The position numbers and the translations under genes were made by a program. The notes below the pieces were generated by a model. It ran no database searches. It was not told where the DNA came from and saw only the letters and a list, made by a program, of their open reading frames with translations. From positions 268,592,669-268,616,812 of the forward strand of contig JBOZIK010000001.1 of assembly GCA_051453625.1 (NCBI GenBank): a stretch of DNA of 24,144 nucleotides. The letters are read 5' to 3'. This document shows positions 19,260 through 24,144 of this stretch, piece by piece. The stretch is from Welwitschia mirabilis. Its lineage: Eukaryota; Gnetophyta; Gnetopsida; Welwitschiales. Numbering within the stretch: the stretch's first letter is position 1; every line of letters begins with the position of its first letter.

Positions 19260-19925
19260 GAATAAAAATGATATGCTTCTATCCTATTACTTTCTTATTT
19301 ATACATATAATATATGTCCAAAAGCGAAGATTCTTTCCAAATCCTACTAATTGTAATTGCATGATAAAAAGGCAATGATTAATGATGTCAAAATAAAGAA
19401 TACATGACATTTTGTGAGATGATAGAATTAAAATCTATTAACAATTATTAGAAAATTAACATTTTAGCCATTAAATTTCATTACATGTTTTAACTGGGCA
19501 TAATACATTTTATCAAGCATATGAAACTTAGCCAAATGTAATATGTTAACCAAGTATAATAATAAAACAAATTAGTAAATAACATAATACAATTAATAAT
19601 AATATCTTTGTATAGTGAATTGCTTCACAACCCTAGAGTTTAAAGTTTTAGAGTGTTAGAATCATCGAGTGCCTTCTCACTCTCAATTTGTAATCATTGT
19701 ATGATTTTTTATGTTTAGTTAATATTTTCATATACATATCATTATTTTTATGTTTTATTTAATTAATTGGATTTCTTATTTTGTATCTTACAATTTAAGT
19801 GCTTTGCATTTTCCTATAACTTTTATCCATGATGCACATTTATTGTTATATGCAAGGCCTCTTATCATTCTATTTATGATTAATCTTTAGGACTAAATCA
19901 AATCCTCTTCCAACCAAGTTTTAGT
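19260..19925. other. AT-rich stretch upstream of ATH-1 gag
   Basis: This is where a 5' untranslated region and LTR of ATH-1 would be expected. I see no tRNA primer-binding site and no partner repeat elsewhere in the window. No gene is visible. Confidence 0.45.
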
Positions 19926-20350
19926 CGATACATCATTAATTGTGATGATTCCACTAGTACTACCACAACCCTTATGATCTTATTAGTTCAACACTTAATA
20001 CATTATGTAACTACCTTCAAGAGAACGCATTCATTTATTCTTATATCTATATTGATGAATTTTATTGATATAAATCATGTGCCTACCACTATTGTGCCTA
20101 TTAATCCTACTATGGAGCCCTTTTTGTTGCATCTCAAGCTACAGTGATGCCTGTCATGGCATCTAGGATCATTCTCTCATTCATTCCTTTCATACAAGCT
20201 GTTTGTATCCTATTCTATCACTTTTGAATTAGCCAATACATGTCCCATCTATGGAATAACATTTCCAATCATTTTTGGACAATTTTGTATACCATGTATC
20301 ATAATTCCACCTATGCCTCTCAACTACTTAGAAAGATAATTTATAAATCT
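19926..20350 (+). pseudogene. Possible Ty1/copia gag fragment, broken
   Basis: Plus-strand frames give STSTTTT near 19950, then LMNFIDINHVPTTIVPINPT (about 20053-20115), similar to 'LlgfvDG...aPp......NP.ye.W' in copia gag N-termini. After frameshifts come IIPSFIPFIQA (about 20171-20205) and HLWNNISNHFWT (about 20249-20284), in the place of 'sSls..i.p.v....TS..lW..L...f...s'. Order and spacing agree with a UBN2-type gag, but each match is weak and there are several frame changes. The base mix is less AT-rich than its neighbours. It could be a chance resemblance. Confidence 0.35.
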
Positions 20351-20444
20351 TTAATATACAAATGTCTAATCAATTCTCATATGTAATTAAGACATAAATT
20401 TTTGTTTTTTTTTTGTGTGTGCGTGTGAATTCATCATTAATCCT

Positions 20445-20622
20445 TGATGGATGCTTGTGTGGTGAAATAATTACAGAAAAATGTTATAAAATAATATAAA
20501 ATGACGTTAGAAAAATGCAGAAACTATGTTGTTGCTAAACTAAATTAAGCTCACACCATTAAATAAAAATAATTAAAGGCTTACTAAAGAACTAGTTGAG
20601 ATTCAACCATTTAGTTCAAAAT
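20445..20622 (-). repeat. ATH-2 3' LTR-like repeat (incomplete, runs into gap)
   Basis: It starts TGATGGATGCTTGTGTGG and matches 21793 onward, with shared words TATAAAATAAT, AGAAAAATGCAGAAACTATG, TAATTAAAGGCTTACTAAAG and CCATTTAGT. It lacks the about 110-bp segment with telomere-type repeats found in the other copy. The last ~10 bases of the repeat would fall in the N gap. Confidence 0.7.
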
Positions 20623-20722
20623 NNNNNNNNNNNNNNNNNNNNNNNNNNNNNNNNNNNNNNNNNNNNNNNNNNNNNNNNNNNNNNNNNNNNNNNNNNNNNN
20701 NNNNNNNNNNNNNNNNNNNNNN
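20623..20722. other. Assembly gap (100 N) at the LTR/internal boundary of ATH-2
   Basis: Exactly 100 N, placed within about 10-15 bases of where the LTR copy should end. The assembler probably broke at the repeat edge. Confidence 0.95.
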
Positions 20723-21200
20723 TGAGGCATAAATTTTATTAATCTTATTAACCTCTTCAGAATCGTCTAGTAATTTCATTATGTTGAAAATGTCTAACTT
20801 TAAAGTTATAATACCAAATGATATCTTAATTTGACCATTCCTACAATTAATTAAGGCATTAAAAGTTGTGAGGAAAGGTTTTCTAGAATGATGGACACTG
20901 TGTTGCATTTTGTTGTATCCATTTCTAAAACGATGAAGTCTACTAGGAAATAGCATTTATCGACTTAGACTATTACATGTTTGACTATTTTTAATGGTGG
21001 CTTCATAGAGTTATCAACTAATTTCAATTAGATCTTAATGCATTTTAAGGTCTTCTAAGCCAAGTTTCTTATACACATAATGGGATAGGATGTTAACACT
21101 TGCTCTTAGATCTAACAATGCTTGTTTAATATCTTTATCTCCAATTGTAATGCCTATTTTTAAGAAATCAAGATTTTTATACTTAGGCAAAAAATGATTT
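20723..21200 (-). pseudogene. ATH-2 retropepsin-like protease and following segment, frameshifted
   Basis: The minus strand from about 21195 reads LPKYKNLDF, then ITIGDKDIKQALLDLRASVN and YVYKKLGLEDLK. This is a good gypsy retropepsin start, with the D-x-G triad changed to D-L-R (complement 21098-21112). After stops, one frame gives VDKCYFLVDFIVLEMD and a neighbouring frame gives RKPFLTTFNALINCRNGQIK (complement about 20884-20825), the standard 'LGRPFLaT.nAliNcrnG.mklsfG' that closes this domain. The frameshift falls between them, near 20890. The 117-codon frame starting at 20956 is therefore a mixture: its first 30 or so residues are out-of-frame. The protease of a live element would process Gag-Pol. 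Confidence 0.87.
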
Positions 21201-21790
21201 TGGATGATTGTGCTTGTTTATTGAGCTAATAAGGCTTTGTTCTTAACACTCATACATCTCTTTATCATGCACATGTTATTAAGGAAATTTGTGTAAGAGG
21301 GCATCTTTTTAATTTCTTCTAAAAAAGACATATTGATTTTAACTTCCTTAAAAATTTCTAAGAACTCTAATTAATATTTTTTAATGTTCTCCTTTCTAAG
21401 ATGTGGGGCAAAAGGCAAAGGCTTTTTGTATATGGACAAAGCTTCTTCTAAGTCTTTTACCTTTTGTTTATTCAAAGCTTGGAGGAATGGTAAAGATTCT
21501 TGGTAAGAAGTTATGTATTTTTCTTTTACCTTTCCCTCATATTTAGATTTACTCTAAGTTAAACTTTGATTAATATCTATGCCACTTTGGAGATGAATCA
21601 CTTTGGTTTGTTCTAAGTGGCCTAACCCTTCTTCAAAACATCTTACTCCATTGGGATTTGATTGAGTACTCATTCAAAGTTTGTCTATTTCTCTTTAATC
21701 TAGGGTAAAGAGAATCTGGTTTGGATTTGTTGGATTGATTAAAGGATTTATGGATGGATTTGGTGTTTTACTCGAGATTGGCTAATGATA
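21201..21790 (-). pseudogene. ATH-2 gag C-terminus and gag-protease linker, broken
   Basis: The minus strand gives a long legible piece. QTKVIHLQSGIDIN is near 21600, then ESLPFLQALNKQKVKDLEEA, SIYKKPLPFAPHLRK (complement about 21445-21401), LEFLEIFKEVKINMSFLEE and IKKMPSYTNFLNNMCMIK (to about 21260). It follows the Athila/Tat pattern '..Y.pp.PFPqRL.k.k.....kFl..fK.l.InIPf.eaL.qMPsY.kFlk.i'. One or two stops interrupt it. This is better preserved than the same segment in ATH-1 and differs in sequence, so the two elements belong to different families. The real gag core upstream is missing; only about 100 unassigned bases separate this from the LTR. Confidence 0.82.
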
Positions 21791-21949
21791 ATTGATGGGT
21801 GCTTATGTGGTTAAATAATTGCTGAAAAGGTCACAAAATACTATAAAATAATGCTAGAAAAATGCAGAAACTATGCTGTTATTAACCTAAAATAAGATTA
21901 CACCAAATTTTAGATTTACCATTATCTAATAGATTACTTAATGAAAGTA

Positions 21950-21973
21950 GGGTTTAGGGTTTAGGGTTTAGGG
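21950..21973 (+). repeat. Interstitial plant telomere-type repeat, (TTTAGGG)3
   Basis: GGG followed by three perfect TTTAGGG units. In the other orientation it contains AAACCCTAA, the telo-box found in many plant promoters. It is too short to be a chromosome end and lies inside an LTR-like repeat. Confidence 0.9.
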
Positions 21974-21980
21974 CACCTAA

Positions 21981-22015
21981 CTGAAACCAAGGAGTGAAGT
22001 CTCCTTACTCTTCAG
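21981..22015 (+). other. Imperfect hairpin next to the telomere-type tract
   Basis: CTGAA (21981-21985) pairs with TTCAG (22011-22015), and AAGGAG (21989-21994) pairs with CTCCTT (22001-22006), with a TGAAGT loop and a small internal loop. It could form a stem in RNA from either strand. Function unknown. Confidence 0.55.
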
Positions 22016-22087
22016 GACCCAAAAATAATTAAAGGCTTACTAAAGAACTAATTGAGATTTAACCATTTAGTGTAAAATGCATCATCA

Positions 22088-22380
22088 CAATTATATCATG
22101 GTGAAGTTACTTAAACTAGTTAGGTCAGTTTATTACTGCTAAGTTACTATGTACATATGTTATAATAGGGGGAAATGAAGAAAGTAGTGAAACATGATAG
22201 GAATTAGATGAGATGCTGAACAATACTTATTACTAAGTGCTATTAATTATCTTGACTTATGTTCAACTGCATAAATATGAGTTAAAAAAAAATTAATATT
22301 ACTTGTTCAAGTAATAGAACATGTACAAAATGATACTCAAACATGCTTTTCAACTTTATATTGAAATACCAATTGTTACA
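22088..22380. other. AT-rich flank of ATH-2, nothing recognised
   Basis: No reading frame or repeat that I can assign. Confidence 0.5.
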
Positions 22381-22680
22381 TAAAGATGCACTAAGGCTTA
22401 TGTTTTCCTTTGCAAGTAATACCTTGGAGTATGGAAAATGCTGTTGTGCCCTTTCCAAGATGGTTGGAACTCCCTTTCTTTACCTGTTCACTTACTCTAT
22501 TCTTAGAACTTTCTGTCAAAAGATCCCCACCTTTGGTGGTGATCCCTTTCTTATACCTTATTTGTTTTTCTGTTTTCATTCTTTGCTCCTTAACAATAGG
22601 TATATAGTTGAGGTTGTTGCGGCTTTTTCACCACCTCAGCCTTCTCTCTCATCTTTATGCCACATGACATTTTGTATCCA
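22380..22680. other. Unidentified GC-richer island with open frames on both strands
   Basis: The longest N-free open frame of the window (122 codons, plus, 22343-22711) lies here, overlapped by a 62-codon minus frame (22579-22391) and a 65-codon plus frame. The plus product is hydrophobic and Cys/Phe-rich (phrases GTPFLYLFTYSIL, FLIPYLFFCFHSLLL), which often happens when the real information is on the other strand. The minus frame is polar and Lys/Gly-rich (phrases KKGITTKGGDLLTE, KKGSSNHLGKGTTAF). I recognise neither. The less AT-rich base mix hints at a former exon or a younger transposon piece. Sense strand undetermined. Confidence 0.35.
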
Positions 22681-22711
22681 AAAAGCAAATATGTACATAC
22701 TAACTAACTAA

Positions 22712-23755
22712 CCTATTGATTAGTAAGAATATTGATAAACAAAAACATCTATTATTATTTCAAATGCATAATTAAAATAATGAAAATACTTCATTAATAA
22801 GCAAGATTTACATTAAAATTTATCATTATCAAAACATTAATTAGTTTAAAAACATATAAGCCATCATTTAAAATCATACAAAATTTTGTAATATATTATT
22901 TACTTTGTATGTTGAAATCTTATAGGATTACTAGCATTTTTTTCCAAGTTTAATTTGATTTTCTCTAATTTTTAATAAAAAATATTATTATTAGAATTAT
23001 TCCCATGACCATATGATATTCTGTATTCTTTCTACAAGCTTGTAAAAGGTTTAAATAAATCCTTTAAGAGGTACATTATTTTCATGTTTGAATAACTTAA
23101 TTCATGGTAAGTTATATCATTATTTCTAAGGGTTATTAGATTAGTTAGATGCAACTCTATAGGTAACATCTTACATAGGAGTTAGATAGGGCATAAATTT
23201 GTAACCCTCCTTGCCCTTCAAATGACCTCAAATGCATCATAGAGGGTCATCTTTGAAAATGGCCTTCTAAAACAAATGTTGTATTTAAAAGTACTTTACC
23301 ATTTATAAATTATAATATTTTATAAGAAAGGACAACAAAATGCTAAAGGGTTAAATTTGAAAAGTTAATATGAAAGCAAGCAAGTGAGTTGTATAGTATA
23401 TTTATAGTTAATAATAAAATAAGAAATATGTAATAAGCTTGTAGGACGTTTATGTAGAAACTAACCAAACTAGATTGGATGCAAAAATTATGGTTTTGTT
23501 GTGTTTTAACAAAAAATGATAATTTAATGTATGCTTTATTTTGTTTATCTTTTTACTAGTCAAAAAATGTGTTTGTATACATGTTTTTTCTTGTATAATA
23601 CACAAAGATAGATTTCTTATTAGCCATATGTTTTAACTATAAATATATAACACTTATTATTACAATTTTCAAATTTATGATAGAATACTAACTTTAGGGC
23701 GATTTTTCACTTTTTAGAATTTATAACAATAGATCTATCTTTTACAAAGTGTTTA
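22712..23755. other. AT-rich stretch without recognisable genes
   Basis: No open frames of note, no domain phrases, no clear repeat. Confidence 0.55.
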
Positions 23756-23835
23756 AAAGAATGTCCTTTCGTTAAGAAAATGCAAAGCGACATTTACGTT
23801 TCACAAGAAAAAAGTGGTTGTCTTATAACTTTGGG

Positions 23836-24144
23836 CCCCAAACTAAACCTCAAATATTGAAATTCCATATACATTAAAATAAATGCTCTGGAAGTTTGAC
23901 CTCAAAATTCATCATTACATTTAACCCATACCAAATACATTGCAACCCAATGAGTATAGCTTCCCTACAAAGATAACCTCGAAACCAACTGGATGTCAAT
24001 AAATAAATAAAATTTAGTAAAAGAGAGAACGTAAAGGTGAAACGCCAATGAGAAGCCCTTGCTCTCCGTTGCAGTTGACGGACAGTTGTTTCCTTGCTAG
24101 CATTCCAAGTCCTGTTTAAGCGTCTCTTTTGGAGTTTGCTGTTA
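23836..24144 (+). promoter_or_regulatory. Possible promoter / 5' transcribed region of a gene beyond the right edge
   Basis: After kilobases of AT-rich DNA the last 150 bases become markedly richer in G, C and CpG. About 200 bases before lies TTTGGGCCCCAAA (around 23831-23843), holding TGGGCC, the core of plant site II/TCP-type promoter elements. A short plus ORF of 23 codons (24048-24119, start MRSPCSPLQL) could be an upstream ORF or chance. The piece TTGCTCTCCGTTGCAG (24059-24074) also looks like a pyrimidine-rich splice acceptor. These are hints only: there is no clear TATA box, and the strand is uncertain. Confidence 0.25.

Larger units (their letters stand above)
20445..22087 (-). mobile_element. 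ATH-2: internally deleted Ty3/gypsy element flanked by LTR-like direct repeats
   Basis: Two direct repeats (20445-20622, cut by a gap, and 21793-22087) flank about 1.1 kb that encodes, on the minus strand, the gag-protease linker and a retropepsin. The right repeat begins TGATG and ends CATCA, the inverted TG...CA ends of an LTR. Gag, RT, RNase H and integrase are missing. The element therefore looks like a non-autonomous, deleted derivative. I did not find a convincing target-site duplication: flanks are ATCCT on the left and CAATT or TCACA on the right. No standard primer-binding site is visible after the 5' LTR. The LTR call is good but not proved, because one copy is incomplete. Confidence 0.62.
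21793..22087 (-). repeat. ATH-2 5' LTR-like repeat, with extra 110-bp segment
   Basis: This is the right copy of the direct repeat: ends TGATG (21793-21797) and CATCA (22080-22084 or 22083-22087). Between CACCA (21901-21905) and the shared AAAAATAATTAAAGG (22021 onward) it carries sequence absent from the left copy, including a telomere-type tract and a hairpin. In the minus (element) orientation the tract reads CCCTAAACCC. Confidence 0.65.

Noticed and set aside
21950-21973. Telomere repeats as a chromosome end or telomere-proximal scaffold end
   Set aside because: Only three full units, embedded in an LTR-like repeat with ordinary transposon sequence on both sides.
1-24144. Bacterial features (operons, ribosome binding sites, CRISPR, tRNA/rRNA)
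   Set aside because: No long intact ORFs, no regularly spaced repeats with spacers, no tRNA cloverleaf seen; all protein remnants are plant retrotransposon types.

Overview
This window looks like nuclear DNA from a land plant with a large genome full of old transposable elements. Three things point that way. The coding remnants belong to plant L1-type LINEs and to plant Ty3/gypsy elements of the Athila/Tat type. A short run of the plant telomere motif TTTAGGG is present. The rest is very AT-rich, CpG-poor intergenic DNA. The species cannot be named. I found no intact host gene. Every recognisable coding region is a broken transposon reading frame, and almost all open frames are short chance ORFs or antisense shadows.

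Left half (1-11110): three L1-type LINE copies. LINE A (+, 1-4366) enters the window inside its endonuclease. It continues through reverse transcriptase, a zf-RVT zinc finger and a T-rich 3' region, and ends in a short A-run. LINE C (-, 4367 to about 6850) and LINE B (+, about 7351 to 11110) are diverged copies of one family lying head to head. By eye, ORF1, endonuclease and the start of the RT region align between them. LINE A's A-tail abuts LINE C exactly where C stops matching B, so LINE A appears to have inserted into LINE C.

Middle (11110-15880): mostly featureless AT-rich sequence. It has one stretch with LTR-like signals on the minus strand (about 12240-13560) and a 100-N gap flanked by two diverged copies of the same sequence of about 50 bp.

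Right half (15880-22087): two broken Ty3/gypsy elements, both on the minus strand. ATH-1 (19252 down to about 15880) keeps gag, the gag-protease linker, a retropepsin and a probable integrase tail. Its RT/RNase H section is not recognisable. ATH-2 (22087 down to 20445) is a mini-element: linker and retropepsin between two direct repeats that look like LTRs of about 295 bp (TGATG...CATCA). The right LTR carries about 110 bp missing from the left one, with telomere-type repeats and an imperfect hairpin. A possible copia gag fragment on the plus strand lies between ATH-1 and ATH-2.

Right edge (22088-24144): AT-rich DNA, an unidentified GC-richer island at 22380-22680, and a GC-richer last 150 bases that may be the start of a transcribed region outside the window. 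There are three N gaps (987-1467, 13673-13772, 20623-20722), and the flanks of each are informative. Nothing here supports a working novel system. The interest is in how the elements are arranged. All alignments were made by eye.
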